A stretch of 64,000 nucleotides of DNA from Gemmatimonadota bacterium (GTDB taxonomy: Bacteria; Gemmatimonadota; Gemmatimonadetes; Gemmatimonadales; Gemmatimonadaceae). The translations under genes were made by a program, and so were the position numbers. The stretch is taken from positions 248,001-312,000 of the forward strand of contig JAIUOB010000003.1 of the NCBI GenBank assembly GCA_020161135.1, read 5' to 3'. Below are positions 24,796 through 34,360 of this stretch, piece by piece; positions within the stretch are counted from its first letter, which is position 1; the number at the start of each line of letters is the position of its first letter. Under the pieces are notes generated by a model. It made no database searches. It had not been told where the DNA came from and worked only from the letters and a program-made list of their open reading frames with translations.

Positions 24796-26114
24796 TCGCG
24801 CCGGTGACGAGCAGTGCGAGCGGCGCCGCGCCGCTGCATGCGGCGTCCGGGCGACGCACGATTGGCGCGACGGCGTCGGTGGAGGGCGTCGGCTTGCATC
24901 TCGGGCTGCCGTGCCGGTTGGAGTTCCGGCCGGCGGCCTCTGGGAGCGGCATCCAGTTCCGTCGCATCGACCTGCCCGACGCACCGCTGATTCCCGCGCG
25001 CGTCGAGGTGGCCGTGGAAGCGGAGCGTCGCACGCAACTCGGCACCGGGGCGGCGGCGCTGCACACGGTGGAGCACGTGCTGGCGGCGGTCGGCGGGCTC
25101 TCGATCGACGATCTCGAGATCGCGATGGATGGTCCCGAGCCGCCGATTCTCGACGGCAGCGCGGCCCCGTTCCTGGCGGCGCTGCAGGCGGCGGGGGTGG
25201 TCACGCAGCCGGGGCGTCCGGAGTGGCTGGTGCTGCGCAAGTCGATTCGCGTGGTGGACGGGGAGTCGGTGTACGAGGCGCATCCGGCGCTGGGTCTCAT
25301 GCTGGATGTCGCGATCGATTTTCCGCATCCGCTCATCGGTGCGCAGCGCGGCTGCTGGATGGTGGGAGAGCGCCTCTTCCGTGAGGAGCTCGCGCCCGCC
25401 CGCACGTTCGGCTTCGTGCACGAAGTGGACGCCCTGCGGGCGAAGGGGTTGATTCAGGGGGCCTCGACGGCGAATGCCGTGGTCCTCGATGGGGCCGGGG
25501 TGGTGGACACGACCCTGCGCTGGCCCGATGAGTTCGTCCGTCACAAGGCGCTCGATTGCGTGGGAGATCTCGTGCTCGCCGGTGGGCGAGTGCGGGCGCG
25601 CATCGTCGCCCACAAGCCCAGTCACCGGGGCACCGTCGCGCTCGTGCGCGCGCTCGTGCACCATGCGGTCCGGGAGTCTGCCGTGTATTCGATCGATGAC
25701 ATCATGCAGGTGCTGCCGCACCGCTATCCGTTCCTGCTCGTGGACCGCATCCTCGAGCTCGAGGAAGGCAAGCGGATTGTCGGGCTGAAGAACGTCACCA
25801 TCAACGAGCCCTTCTTCCAGGGGCACTTTCCCGGGCATCCGATCATGCCCGGGGTGCTGATCGTCGAGGCCATGGCGCAGGTGGGTGGCATGCTGCTCAT
25901 GCGCACCGTGCAGGACCCGACGACGAAGGTCGTGTACTTCATGACGCTCGACAACGTGAAGTTCCGGCGTCCCGTGAAGCCGGGGGACCAGCTGCGCTTC
26001 GAGCTCGAGGTCACGCAGATGCGTGGCGCCATCTGCCGGATGCGCGGCGTGGCGTATGTCGACGGGCAAGTGGCCACCGAGGCGGAGATGGCGGCGACCA
26101 TTCGCGACCGATGA
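24792..26114 (+). CDS. bifunctional LpxC deacetylase / FabZ dehydratase fusion
   Basis: One 440-residue chain joins two enzymes. Residues about 18-297 are LpxC, the zinc UDP-3-O-acyl-GlcNAc deacetylase and committed lipid A step: [10 protein letters not shown] with His91 and His95, and HKALD (His251, Asp255) as metal ligands. Residues 298-440 are FabZ, the 3-hydroxyacyl-ACP dehydratase: [13 protein letters not shown] and [11 protein letters not shown], then IVEAMAQ with the catalytic His and Glu. No stop or frameshift separates them. The arrangement resembles the LpxC-FabZ fusion known in Bacteroidetes. It would couple lipid A commitment to fatty-acid elongation. Confidence 0.94.
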   Translation: MIAPVTSSASGAAPLHAASGRRTIGATASVEGVGLHLGLPCRLEFRPAASGSGIQFRRIDLPDAPLIPARVEVAVEAERRTQLGTGAAALHTVEHVLAAVGGLSIDDLEIAMDGPEPPILDGSAAPFLAALQAAGVVTQPGRPEWLVLRKSIRVVDGESVYEAHPALGLMLDVAIDFPHPLIGAQRGCWMVGERLFREELAPARTFGFVHEVDALRAKGLIQGASTANAVVLDGAGVVDTTLRWPDEFVRHKALDCVGDLVLAGGRVRARIVAHKPSHRGTVALVRALVHHAVRESAVYSIDDIMQVLPHRYPFLLVDRILELEEGKRIVGLKNVTINEPFFQGHFPGHPIMPGVLIVEAMAQVGGMLLMRTVQDPTTKVVYFMTLDNVKFRRPVKPGDQLRFELEVTQMRGAICRMRGVAYVDGQVATEAEMAATIRDR

Positions 26115-26899
26115 GCGCCGTGACGAGCGTTCGCATCCATCCGTCGGCGCTGGTCGATCCGTCGGCCGAGCTGGGCAACGATGTCGAGATCGGCCCATGG
26201 GTGATCGTGGGTTCGCAGTGCACGATCGGAGACGGCAGCAAGCTGGCGGCCCGCTCGGTGCTCGAGCGCAATGTACGGCTGGGCGCGCGCGTGCAGGTCG
26301 GCATCGGCGCGGTGCTCGGCGGCGACCCGCAGGACCTCAAGTATCGGGGCGAGGAGACGTGGGTCGAGATCGGCGATGAGACGACGATCCGGGAGTACGC
26401 CACGGTGAATCGTGGCACCGCGCATTCGATCACCACGCGGGTGGGGCAGCGCTGCTTCCTGATGAGCTACGTGCACCTCGCGCACGACTGCGCGCTGGGC
26501 GATGGCGTGATCATCTCGAACGGCACACAGCTCGCGGGCCACGTGCACGTCGAGGATCGTGCGACAATCTCCGGGCTGTGCGCGGTGCACCAGTTCGCGC
26601 GCATCGGCAAACATGCCTTCATCGGCGGCTGCTCACGCGTGGCGCAGGACGTGCCCCCGTATGTGCGGGCCGTGGGCAATCCGATCAAGCTGTTCGGCCT
26701 CAACACGGTCGGCCTGCAGCGTAGCGGCTTCGACGACGGGGTGCTGCGGGCGCTCAAGTCGGCGTATCGATTCTGCTTCCGTTCGGACCTCAACCTCTCG
26801 CAGGGCGTGGAGAAGGCGCGTGCCGAAGTGGAGGCGCTGCCGGAAGTGGACCACTTCCTGAGCTTCATCGAGGCGAGCCAGCGCGGGGTGGGCTTCTGA
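26111..26899 (+). CDS. lpxA: UDP-N-acetylglucosamine acyltransferase LpxA
   Basis: The first lipid A step: transfers a 3-hydroxyacyl chain from ACP to UDP-GlcNAc. It has 262 residues, the family's normal length: hexapeptide beta-helix (about 5-190) beginning [24 protein letters not shown], then a helical C-terminal part. The catalytic motif YVHLAHDC places His at 125, the same number as in E. coli. ATG overlaps the lpxC-fabZ stop. A 32-base gap separates it from the oxidoreductase gene. Confidence 0.95.
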   Translation: MSAVTSVRIHPSALVDPSAELGNDVEIGPWVIVGSQCTIGDGSKLAARSVLERNVRLGARVQVGIGAVLGGDPQDLKYRGEETWVEIGDETTIREYATVNRGTAHSITTRVGQRCFLMSYVHLAHDCALGDGVIISNGTQLAGHVHVEDRATISGLCAVHQFARIGKHAFIGGCSRVAQDVPPYVRAVGNPIKLFGLNTVGLQRSGFDDGVLRALKSAYRFCFRSDLNLSQGVEKARAEVEALPEVDHFLSFIEASQRGVGF

Positions 26900-26931
26900 G
26901 CGCCTCGCCCGATCGACTCGGCTTCGACAAG

Positions 26932-27960
26932 GTGAGCGCACCGCGCATCGGCGTGGTCGGTGCGGGTGGGCTGGGCGTGCACCACGTGCGCATCCTGCGC
27001 GACCTGTGCGGCGATCGCTTCGTCGGGTTCGTCGACGAGAATCCCGCGCGGGCGGCGGAGGTGGCGACGCAGCATCGCGTGACCGCGTGGCCGTCGCTCG
27101 ATGCCCTGCTGGACGAGGTCGACGCCGTGTCGGTGGTGGTCCCGACCACGGCGCACCACGCGGTGGCGTCGCGCGCGCTCGCGCGGGGCAAGCACGTCTT
27201 CGTCGAGAAGCCGTTCACGGTGACGCTCGAGGAGGCCGATGACCTGCTCGCGCAGGCTGCCGCTGCGGGCGTGCTGGTGCAGGTGGGGCACGTGGAGCGA
27301 TTCAACCGTGCCGTGCGCGCCGCGTTGCCCTACGTGGACCAGCCACGCTTCATAGAGAGCGACCGCCTGGCGCCGTTCAATCCGCGTGGCGCCGACGTCG
27401 CGGTGGTGCTCGACCTGATGATCCACGACCTCGACCTCGTGCACACGCTTGTGGGCGCACGCGTGGAATCCGTGCAGGCCATGGGGATGCCGGTGCTCAC
27501 GCCGTCGGTGGACATCGCCAACGCCCGGCTCACGTTCGCCAACGGCGCCGTGGCGAACATCACGGCAAGCCGCGTGTCGCGCGAGCGACTGCGCAAGCTG
27601 CGCCTCTTCCAGCGCAGCGGCTATCTCTCCCTCGACCTCGCGGCCGGCACGGGGGAGTACCTCCGGCTGCGCGGCGACTTCGACCCGGCTGCGCTGGCCC
27701 GTGCGCCGCGCGCGCTGGAGGACTTCGTCGAGCGGGTGCCGCTCGAGGCGCCCGAGGCGGAACCACTGGTCATGGAGCTCACGCAGTTCCTGGGCGCGAT
27801 TCTCGGGCGCAATCCGGTGGCGGTGACGGGCGAAGAGGGGCGCGATGCGCTCGAGGCTGCGCTCCGGATCGTCGCGTCGATCGAGACGGCTGCGGGGCGG
27901 CTCCGCAACGACGACCTTGCGCGTGTCCACGCCGCATCGGCACGGACGCATCGTGCGTGA
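26932..27960 (+). CDS. Gfo/Idh/MocA-family oxidoreductase, GnnA-like candidate
   Basis: An NAD(P)-dependent sugar dehydrogenase fold of 342 residues. The Rossmann motif is GVVGAGGLGVHHVRIL (residues about 6-21), followed by EKPFTVTLEEADDL and VGHVERFNRAVRAAL. In some bacteria a related enzyme, GnnA, oxidises UDP-GlcNAc at C3 so that the aminotransferase GnnB can make UDP-GlcNAc3N for amide-linked lipid A; those genes sit between lpxA and lpxB. Here the position is the same, but no aminotransferase gene is present. Start GTG 26932 is chosen for fit to the Rossmann fold. Substrate is inferred from context only. Confidence 0.75.
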   Translation: MSAPRIGVVGAGGLGVHHVRILRDLCGDRFVGFVDENPARAAEVATQHRVTAWPSLDALLDEVDAVSVVVPTTAHHAVASRALARGKHVFVEKPFTVTLEEADDLLAQAAAAGVLVQVGHVERFNRAVRAALPYVDQPRFIESDRLAPFNPRGADVAVVLDLMIHDLDLVHTLVGARVESVQAMGMPVLTPSVDIANARLTFANGAVANITASRVSRERLRKLRLFQRSGYLSLDLAAGTGEYLRLRGDFDPAALARAPRALEDFVERVPLEAPEAEPLVMELTQFLGAILGRNPVAVTGEEGRDALEAALRIVASIETAAGRLRNDDLARVHAASARTHRA

Positions 27961-29068
27961 GGTGATGTTCGTCGCCGGCGAAGCGTCCGGCGACCTGCAC
28001 GCGGGCAAGGTGGCGGAGGCGTTGCGCGCGCTCGTGCCCGGCGTGGCGATGAGTGGTGTGGGCGGCGGGCACATGCGCGCGGCCGGCGTGGAGATCCTCG
28101 AGGACGTCGAACAGCTCGCGGTGATGGGCTTCGTCGAGGTGCTGGCACACGTGCCCAAGCACTGGGCGTTGCTGCGCCGGCTGCGCGCACGCATGGCAAC
28201 GGGCCGGGTGGGACTTGTCGTGCTCCTCGACTACCCCGGGTTCAACCTGAAGGTGGCCGACGCCGCGCATGCGTTGGGGATCCCCGTGCTGTACTACATC
28301 ACGCCGCAGGTGTGGGCGTGGGGCGCGAAGCGCCTGCCGGTGCTGGCGCGGCTCGTGCGGCGCGCCGCGTGCATCCTGCCGTTCGAGGAGCCGCTGCTGC
28401 GGCAGCACGGCATCGACGCGACGTTCGTGGGGCATCCGCTGCTCGATCGCGCGCAGGACATGCCGACGCCCGAGGCGGCGCGCGCACAGCTCGGACTCGA
28501 CCCGGTGCGGCCAGTGCTGGCGGTGTTCCCCGGCAGTCGACGCGCGGAGATCGCGCGGCATCTCTCCCCGTTCCTCGCGGCAGCGCAGGCCGTGGTGACG
28601 CAACGTCCCGAGGTGCAGGTGGTGGTGAGCGTGGCGCCGACGGTGCACATCGACGCCTCTGCGTCGCCGTATCCGTTGGTGCGTGGCGCGTCGTTCGTGG
28701 TGCAGCGCGCGGCCACCGCGGGGCTGCTCAAGAGCGGCACCAACACGCTCGAGGCGGCCGTGGCGGGCCTGCCGCACGTGATCGGCTATGCGACCAATCC
28801 CATCACCTACGCCATCGCGCGCCGTGTCGTGCGCATCCCGCATATCGGCCTCGTGAACGTGGTGGCCGAGCGCGAGGTGTCGCGCGAGTTCGTGCAGGAG
28901 GCGTTCGTGCCGGGCGTCGTGGCGTCGGCGCTGATGCCCCTGCTGGATGCACGGAGCGAGGCGCGCGCGCACGCGCTGGCGGGATTGGCCGACGTGCGCG
29001 GTCGACTGGGGACGCCCGGCGCATCGGCGCGTGTCGCGCAGATGATCGCCGAGATGCTGGCGTCGTGA
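27953..29068 (+). CDS. lpxB: lipid A disaccharide synthase LpxB
   Basis: Joins lipid X to UDP-2,3-diacyl-GlcN. It has 371 residues from GTG 27953, which overlaps the previous gene by eight bases and places the family's N-terminal strand VMFVAGEASGDLH at the right distance. Other family blocks are LLDYPGFNLKVA, YYITPQVWAWGAKR and VGHPLLD. The open frame continues upstream, but that part is Arg/Ser-rich shadow sequence. No LpxH or LpxI, needed to make its substrate, is in the window. Confidence 0.93.
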   Translation: MREVMFVAGEASGDLHAGKVAEALRALVPGVAMSGVGGGHMRAAGVEILEDVEQLAVMGFVEVLAHVPKHWALLRRLRARMATGRVGLVVLLDYPGFNLKVADAAHALGIPVLYYITPQVWAWGAKRLPVLARLVRRAACILPFEEPLLRQHGIDATFVGHPLLDRAQDMPTPEAARAQLGLDPVRPVLAVFPGSRRAEIARHLSPFLAAAQAVVTQRPEVQVVVSVAPTVHIDASASPYPLVRGASFVVQRAATAGLLKSGTNTLEAAVAGLPHVIGYATNPITYAIARRVVRIPHIGLVNVVAEREVSREFVQEAFVPGVVASALMPLLDARSEARAHALAGLADVRGRLGTPGASARVAQMIAEMLAS

Positions 29069-29075
29069 GGGGCCC

Positions 29076-29753
29076 GTGACTGCCCCCGACGGGCCCGCGC
29101 CGCGCGCCGCGCTGGATTGGCGCACGCGCGTGGTCATCCGGCTCGGCGGTCTGCTCGTGCGAGCGCTGTCGGCCACCTGGCGCTATCGCATCGTGGGGAC
29201 CGAGGCGCTGCTGGCGCGTGCACCGCGTACGGACCCCGTCGTCTTCGCGCTGTGGCACGGACAGATGCTCCCCGCCTTGTGCGGCCATCGCTTCCGCACC
29301 GGGGTGCTCATCAGTGAGCACAAGGACGGTGAGGTGATCGCCCGCATCGTGGCGTTGTTCGGGATGTTCAGTGTGCGCGGCTCCTCGTCGCGCGGTGGGG
29401 CGCGTGCGCTGCTCGAGGCGTCGCGCGTGATTCGCGATGGACTCGACATGGCGTTCACGCCGGACGGGCCACGTGGGCCGCGGCACAGCTGGGCGCCGGG
29501 CGCGCTGCTGCTGTCGCATCGCAGCGGTGCGCCGATCGTGTTCATCGTCGCGCATGCCGCGCGGGTGTGGCGCCTGCGGAGCTGGGATGGGTTCGAGATC
29601 CCGAAGCCGTTCACACGCGTGACCGTGCTGTACGACGCGCCGCGACAGGTGACGGCGGCCGATGCGCGTGAGGCGGCGGAACAGACGGACGCGTACGCGG
29701 CGGCGATGCTCGATGCACTGGCGCGTGTGCGCGCCATGGGCGAGGCGCGGTGA
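29076..29753 (+). CDS. DUF374 lysophospholipid-acyltransferase-like protein
   Basis: A 225-residue protein of the COG2121/DUF374 group, related to LpxL/PlsC acyltransferases. Blocks visible are FALWHGQMLPAL (the HxxxxD-like position has no clear Asp), SEHKDGEVIARI, SSSRGGARAL and MAFTPDGPRGPRH. GTG 29076 follows lpxB by seven bases, and its stop overlaps lpxK. Position inside a lipid A operon suggests a late acyl transfer to lipid A or its precursor, but the exact acceptor is not known from sequence. Confidence 0.8.
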   Translation: MTAPDGPAPRAALDWRTRVVIRLGGLLVRALSATWRYRIVGTEALLARAPRTDPVVFALWHGQMLPALCGHRFRTGVLISEHKDGEVIARIVALFGMFSVRGSSSRGGARALLEASRVIRDGLDMAFTPDGPRGPRHSWAPGALLLSHRSGAPIVFIVAHAARVWRLRSWDGFEIPKPFTRVTVLYDAPRQVTAADAREAAEQTDAYAAAMLDALARVRAMGEAR

Positions 29754-30835
29754 CCGGCGCCGGCGGGCTGCGCGGCGTTGCGGCCTGGGTGTGGGAGCAC
29801 GACTCGGCGTCGGCGCGTGCAGCGCGTGTGGCGCTGTCGCCGTTGGCGATGCTCTTTGGCGCCATGGCTCGCGGGCGTGTCGCGCGCATCGAGCCGCAGC
29901 CGACGCCGATCCCGGTCCTGTCGGTGGGTAACCTCTCGGTCGGCGGCACCGGCAAGACGCCCATGGCCTCGTGGTTCGCGCGCGCGCTGCAGGACCGCGG
30001 TGCGCGCCCGGCGCTGGTGTTACGGGGCTATGGCGATGACGAGTGGCGCGTGCATGAGCTGCTCACGCCGGCCGTGCCGGTGTTGCGCGGGCGGGAGCGT
30101 GCGGAGAGTCTCCGTCGCGCGGTCGCGATGGGGTGCGATGTTGCGGTGCTCGACGATGGCTTCCAGCATCGGCAGGTGGCACGCGTCTCCGATGTGGTGC
30201 TCGTGAGCGCCGACCGATGGCCGCACCGGCTGCGTCTGCTGCCGGCCGGCCCCTACCGTGAACCGCTCTCCGCCCTGGGCCGTGCGAGCGCCGTCGTGGT
30301 CACGGTCAAGGCGGCGCCGCCCGCGGTGGTGCAGGCCACCGTCGATGCGCTCGCCGCGGTGGTGCCCGCCGACCGACTCGCCGTCGTGCAACTGCGTCCG
30401 GATGCCCTCGTCCCGGTGATCGGCGCGGCGGAGGCCGCGGGTGCGACGTCGCCGGCGCGGCCCCGCGTGTCGGCGCCCCTCGCGACGTTGGCTGGGGAGG
30501 CGGTCGCGGTGGTGACGGCCATTGCGGACAGCGATGCCTTCGCGCGTCAACTGATTGGGGGTGGGGCGCGGGTGACCGTGCACCACCGGTTCCCGGATCA
30601 TCACGCTTTTGACGCGGCGGACGTCGCGCGCGTGTCGACGGCGTTACATGGCGCCGGTCGCGTAGTCTGTACACTCAAGGACGCCGTCAAGCTGGGCCCC
30701 CTGTGGCCTCGCGCGGCGGCGCCCCTTTGGTATGTTTCCCAGACCGTTGTGGTCGAGCGAGGCGCCGAGGTCCTGGCACGGGAGTGTGACCGGGTACTGG
30801 TGGCGCGCGCGACCGCGGTTCCCACCGCCGGCTGA
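29750..30835 (+). CDS. lpxK: tetraacyldisaccharide 4'-kinase LpxK
   Basis: Phosphorylates the 4' position of the lipid A disaccharide at the inner membrane. It has 361 residues from GTG 29750 (overlap with the upstream stop). The P-loop GNLSVGGTGKT spans 60-70, followed by RGYGDDEWRVHELL and the LDDGFQHRQVARVSDVVLV segment typical of LpxK. The C-terminal FPDHHAFDAADVARV block is also conserved. It closes the lipid A operon. Confidence 0.93.
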   Translation: MTGAGGLRGVAAWVWEHDSASARAARVALSPLAMLFGAMARGRVARIEPQPTPIPVLSVGNLSVGGTGKTPMASWFARALQDRGARPALVLRGYGDDEWRVHELLTPAVPVLRGRERAESLRRAVAMGCDVAVLDDGFQHRQVARVSDVVLVSADRWPHRLRLLPAGPYREPLSALGRASAVVVTVKAAPPAVVQATVDALAAVVPADRLAVVQLRPDALVPVIGAAEAAGATSPARPRVSAPLATLAGEAVAVVTAIADSDAFARQLIGGGARVTVHHRFPDHHAFDAADVARVSTALHGAGRVVCTLKDAVKLGPLWPRAAAPLWYVSQTVVVERGAEVLARECDRVLVARATAVPTAG

Positions 30836-30862
30836 GCCCGGCTCCCTCAGACTCCCCGCCTC

Positions 30863-32173
30863 ATGGCCCTCGATCTTCTTCGCCTGCCGACGGACAGCAT
30901 CGTCCGTCCGGACAAGGATCGGTTCCTGCACGAAGAGAACCCGTTTGAAGCGATGATGTCCCGCTTCGACCGTGCCGCCGAGCTGCTCGACCTCGAGCCC
31001 GGCATCTACAAGATCCTCCGCAATCCCGAGAAGCAGCTCATCGTGTCCGTGCCCATCACCATGGACAACGGCGACGTCGAAGTGTTCACCGGGTATCGCG
31101 TGCTGTACAACACGTCGCGCGGGCCCGCCAAGGGCGGCATCCGTTTCGACATGAACGTCACGCTCGAAGAGGTGAAGGCCCTCGCGGCGTGGATGACGTG
31201 GAAGTGCGCCGTGGTGAACCTCCCGTTCGGTGGCGCCAAGGGCGGCGTCATCTGCGACCCGCTCTCCATGAGCGTCGGGGAGCTCGAGCGCGTCACGCGC
31301 CGCTACACGGCCGGCATCATCTCGCTGCTCGGTCCCGACACCGACGTGCCTGCGCCCGACGTGAACACCAACGAGCGGGTGATGGCGTGGGTGATGGACA
31401 CGTACTCGATGCACGTCGGCCGAACGGAGAATGCGGTCGTCACCGGGAAGCCGGTGGAAATGGGTGGCTCGCTCGGTCGTCGTGAGGCGACGGGGCGCGG
31501 GTGCATGCTGGTCACGCGTGAGGCGTTGACGCACCTCGGCATGCAGATGCAGGGCGCCACGGTCGCGGTGCAGGGCTTTGGCAATGTTGGCTCGACGGCC
31601 GCCACCCTGATGGCCGCCGAAGGGTGCAGCATCATCGGCATCTCCGACCGCACCGGCGCGTACTACAACGCGAAGGGCATCGACGTCGCGGCGGCCAACG
31701 CCCACGTGCGGCAGCACCGGACGCTCGAAGGCTTCACCGGCGGCGATCCGATCGACGCGGAGGAGCTGCTGACGCTCGAGGTGGATGTCCTGGTGCCGGC
31801 GGCGCTGGAGAACGTCATCACGACGAAGAATGCGCCGAAGATCCGCGCCAAGGTCATCTGCGAAGGCGCGAACGGGCCGACGACCGCGGGCGCCGACCCG
31901 ATCCTCGACGAAAAGGGGATCTTCGTCATCCCCGACATCCTGGCCAACGCTGGCGGCGTCACGGTGTCGTACTTCGAGTGGGTGCAGGACCGCATGGGCT
32001 ACTTCTGGTCGGAAGCAACGGTCAACGAGCGCCTTGCCGACATCATGACGCGGAGCTTTGCGGACGTGCTGCAGCTCTCGAAGCAGCACAAGGTGAACAT
32101 GCGCACGGCGGCCTACATGCTGTCGATCAGTCGTGTGGCCACCGTGCATCGCCTGCGCGGCATCTACGCCTGA
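30863..32173 (+). CDS. glutamate dehydrogenase (Glu/Leu/Phe/Val family)
   Basis: Interconverts glutamate with 2-oxoglutarate and ammonia. It has 436 residues: substrate domain with [19 protein letters not shown] and the catalytic-Lys block PFGGAKGGV, then [22 protein letters not shown]. The Rossmann domain starts at [14 protein letters not shown]. Length and the absence of long insertions fit the hexameric NAD or dual-specific class. Cofactor preference cannot be read with confidence. It begins 27 bases after lpxK but is metabolically unrelated to it. Confidence 0.9.
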   Translation: MALDLLRLPTDSIVRPDKDRFLHEENPFEAMMSRFDRAAELLDLEPGIYKILRNPEKQLIVSVPITMDNGDVEVFTGYRVLYNTSRGPAKGGIRFDMNVTLEEVKALAAWMTWKCAVVNLPFGGAKGGVICDPLSMSVGELERVTRRYTAGIISLLGPDTDVPAPDVNTNERVMAWVMDTYSMHVGRTENAVVTGKPVEMGGSLGRREATGRGCMLVTREALTHLGMQMQGATVAVQGFGNVGSTAATLMAAEGCSIIGISDRTGAYYNAKGIDVAAANAHVRQHRTLEGFTGGDPIDAEELLTLEVDVLVPAALENVITTKNAPKIRAKVICEGANGPTTAGADPILDEKGIFVIPDILANAGGVTVSYFEWVQDRMGYFWSEATVNERLADIMTRSFADVLQLSKQHKVNMRTAAYMLSISRVATVHRLRGIYA

Positions 32174-32203
32174 CGCTGGCGGCTCCAGGCGAGCGCGCGC
32201 CGC

Positions 32204-32668
32204 GTGCGCATCCTGCTGCTGGTGGTCGGCCGTCCCCGTGCCGCGGGTGTGGCCGAGGCCATCCGGGAGTACGAAACGCGCGCGGCGCGCTATTGGCCGC
32301 TGGACGTTGTGGAAGTGAAGGAGGAGCCGGGGCGCGGGCTGTCGTCGGACGTGGTCCGCCAGCGCGAGGGCGAACGGCTGCTGGCGCGCGTGCCGGCCGG
32401 CGCGACGGTGGTGGCCTGCGATCCCGGCGGGCGCAGTATGGATTCGGAGGCGTTCGCGGGCTGGCTCCGTGGTGCGCAGGAGCGGGCGCAGGATGTCGCA
32501 CTGGTCATCGGCGGTGCCCATGGCCTGGACGACGCGGTGCGGACGGCGGCCGCGCTGCGGCTCTCACTGGCGCCGTGGACGCTCCCTCACGAGGTTGCAC
32601 GCCTGGTGTTGGCCGAACAGGTCTATCGCGCGGGCACGATCGTGCGCGGTGAACCGTACCACAAGTAG
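32204..32668 (+). CDS. rlmH: 23S rRNA (pseudouridine1915-N3)-methyltransferase RlmH
   Basis: A SPOUT methyltransferase acting on helix 69 of assembled 70S ribosomes. It has 154 residues, the family's usual length, with VACDPGGRSMDSEAFA and VIGGAHGLDDAV forming the SAM knot. The C-terminal signature ends EQVYRAGTIVRGEPYHK, which is diagnostic. Start GTG 32204 directly precedes the first strand RILLLVVGRP. Confidence 0.93.
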   Translation: MRILLLVVGRPRAAGVAEAIREYETRAARYWPLDVVEVKEEPGRGLSSDVVRQREGERLLARVPAGATVVACDPGGRSMDSEAFAGWLRGAQERAQDVALVIGGAHGLDDAVRTAAALRLSLAPWTLPHEVARLVLAEQVYRAGTIVRGEPYHK

Positions 32669-32716
32669 CGGACCGACGGGCCGCCACGGGTCGAGAACGA
32701 TGCTCTTTGGGAAGGC

Positions 32717-34360
32717 GTGAGGACGACGGTGGCAGACCGACCGGCCGACGAAGGGGTGACCATCCGCAGCGTCTCACTGGGAGGCAGTGCGCTCTCGGTG
32801 GCGGCTCAGCGTGGCGCGCTCCCGCAGTGGTATACACGATGTCCGGTGGGCGCCGACGGCTGGCGTGCCCACGCGCAGCAGGTGCGCGACACGCACGGTG
32901 CCGAGTGGCTCGCACCGCTTGCGCCGGCCTTCGCCGCAACCGGCGCCGCCGCGGAGCGTCTGCAACGGGCGGCGGCCGGCGGGATTGTCGTCACCACGGG
33001 GCAACAGCCCGGGCTCTTCGGTGGGCCGCTGTACACCTTCAGCAAGGCGATGAGCGCGTTGGCGCTCGCGGACGCGCTCGAAGCCGCAACGGGCATACCG
33101 GTCGCGCCGGTCTTCTGGGCCGCAACCGATGACGCGGATTGGGCGGAGTCAGCCAGCACCCACGTCGTGGGTGCGCGCGGTCTCGAGCGGCTCGCGCTGG
33201 AGGGCCCCCCCACCGATGGCGTCGCACTGTCCGAAGTGCGACTCGGTGACCTGTCTGCCGCGCGGGCCGCGCTCGCTGCGGCGTGTGGATCCGCGGCCCA
33301 CGCGCGCGTGCTGCAGGCCGTGGACGCCGCCTATGTTCCGCAGGCGACGATCGGCGCAGCATACGTGCAGTTGCTGCGCGCCTGCTTCGAGCCGCTCGGC
33401 ATCGCCGTCCTCGATGCGTCGCACGTCGCAGTGCGCCGCGCCGCCGATCCGTTCCTACGCGACGCCCTGCGCAAGGCGCCGGCTGTGCGTGAGGCACTGC
33501 GTGCGCGCACGACGGCGATCGAGGCGGCGGGATATGCGCCGCAGGTCGAACTCGTCGACGCGCTGTCGAATGTGTTCGTCTCGACCGTCGAGAGCGACCA
33601 GACGGGCGTCCGGCGAGTCCGCACGCGCGTGCCCATCGCACGCGCCGAGGCGACCGCGCGGGAGGCCGAGGTCGGTGCGCTCGGTGCGAATGTGCTGTTG
33701 CGCCCGGTGCTCGAACGCGCATTGCTGCCGACGGCCTGCTACGTGGCGGGCCCCGGTGAGTACGCCTACTTCGCGCAGGTCTCGAGTGTGGCCGAGGCGT
33801 TGGCCAGCGCAGCACCACTCGCGGTGCCACGCTGGGCCGGCGAAGTGCGTCCACCCGATGTGGACGCCCGCCTCGAGCGTCTGGGACTCGCCGAGGCGCA
33901 GTTGTTCGATGCCCATACGGCAGAGCAGGCGGTGGCGCGTCGGCACATGGATGACACCACGGCCGACCAGCTCGAACGTCTGCGTGTCACACTCGAGGCG
34001 CAAATGGCCGCGCTGATTGATACCCTGGCGAACGACGGGGGGCCGGTCGCGCCAGCCGTGGCCGAAGGGCTCGCACGAGACGTCGCCGCGCGCCTCGATC
34101 GGTTCGAGCGGCGGCTGTTGGCCGGCGTGAAGCGACGTGAGGTCGAGGCGATGCGGGAGATCGCCGTGCTGCGCGCCTACGTGCGTCCACATGGGCAGTC
34201 GCCGGAGCGGGTGCTCAACGCGATCCCGTTCCTCGCACGTTTTGGTCCCGACGTGTTGCTCGCCATGCGCGATGCGGCAGCGGGACACGCCCGACGCCTC
34301 ATCGAGCAGGGGATCGTCGAGCCGCAACCGGCGGGCCACGGAGCCGTCGCCGCCTCGTGA
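32717..34360 (+). CDS. bshC: BshC, putative cysteine-adding enzyme of bacillithiol synthesis
   Basis: BshC is thought to add cysteine to GlcN-malate in the last step of bacillithiol production. The 547 residues show the family blocks VVTTGQQPGLFGGPLYTFSKA, PVFWAATDDADWAE, CYVAGPGEYAYFAQ and, near the C-terminus, a helical region. GTG 32717 is used; a second GTG 12 bases later is possible. BshA and BshB are not in this window. Its stop overlaps murJ. Confidence 0.9.
   Translation: MRTTVADRPADEGVTIRSVSLGGSALSVAAQRGALPQWYTRCPVGADGWRAHAQQVRDTHGAEWLAPLAPAFAATGAAAERLQRAAAGGIVVTTGQQPGLFGGPLYTFSKAMSALALADALEAATGIPVAPVFWAATDDADWAESASTHVVGARGLERLALEGPPTDGVALSEVRLGDLSAARAALAAACGSAAHARVLQAVDAAYVPQATIGAAYVQLLRACFEPLGIAVLDASHVAVRRAADPFLRDALRKAPAVREALRARTTAIEAAGYAPQVELVDALSNVFVSTVESDQTGVRRVRTRVPIARAEATAREAEVGALGANVLLRPVLERALLPTACYVAGPGEYAYFAQVSSVAEALASAAPLAVPRWAGEVRPPDVDARLERLGLAEAQLFDAHTAEQAVARRHMDDTTADQLERLRVTLEAQMAALIDTLANDGGPVAPAVAEGLARDVAARLDRFERRLLAGVKRREVEAMREIAVLRAYVRPHGQSPERVLNAIPFLARFGPDVLLAMRDAAAGHARRLIEQGIVEPQPAGHGAVAAS

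Noticed and set aside
30644..32521. 625-residue antisense frame over gdh and rlmH
   Set aside because: His/Arg/Asp-rich shadow without any recognisable motif; the plus-strand genes are unambiguous.
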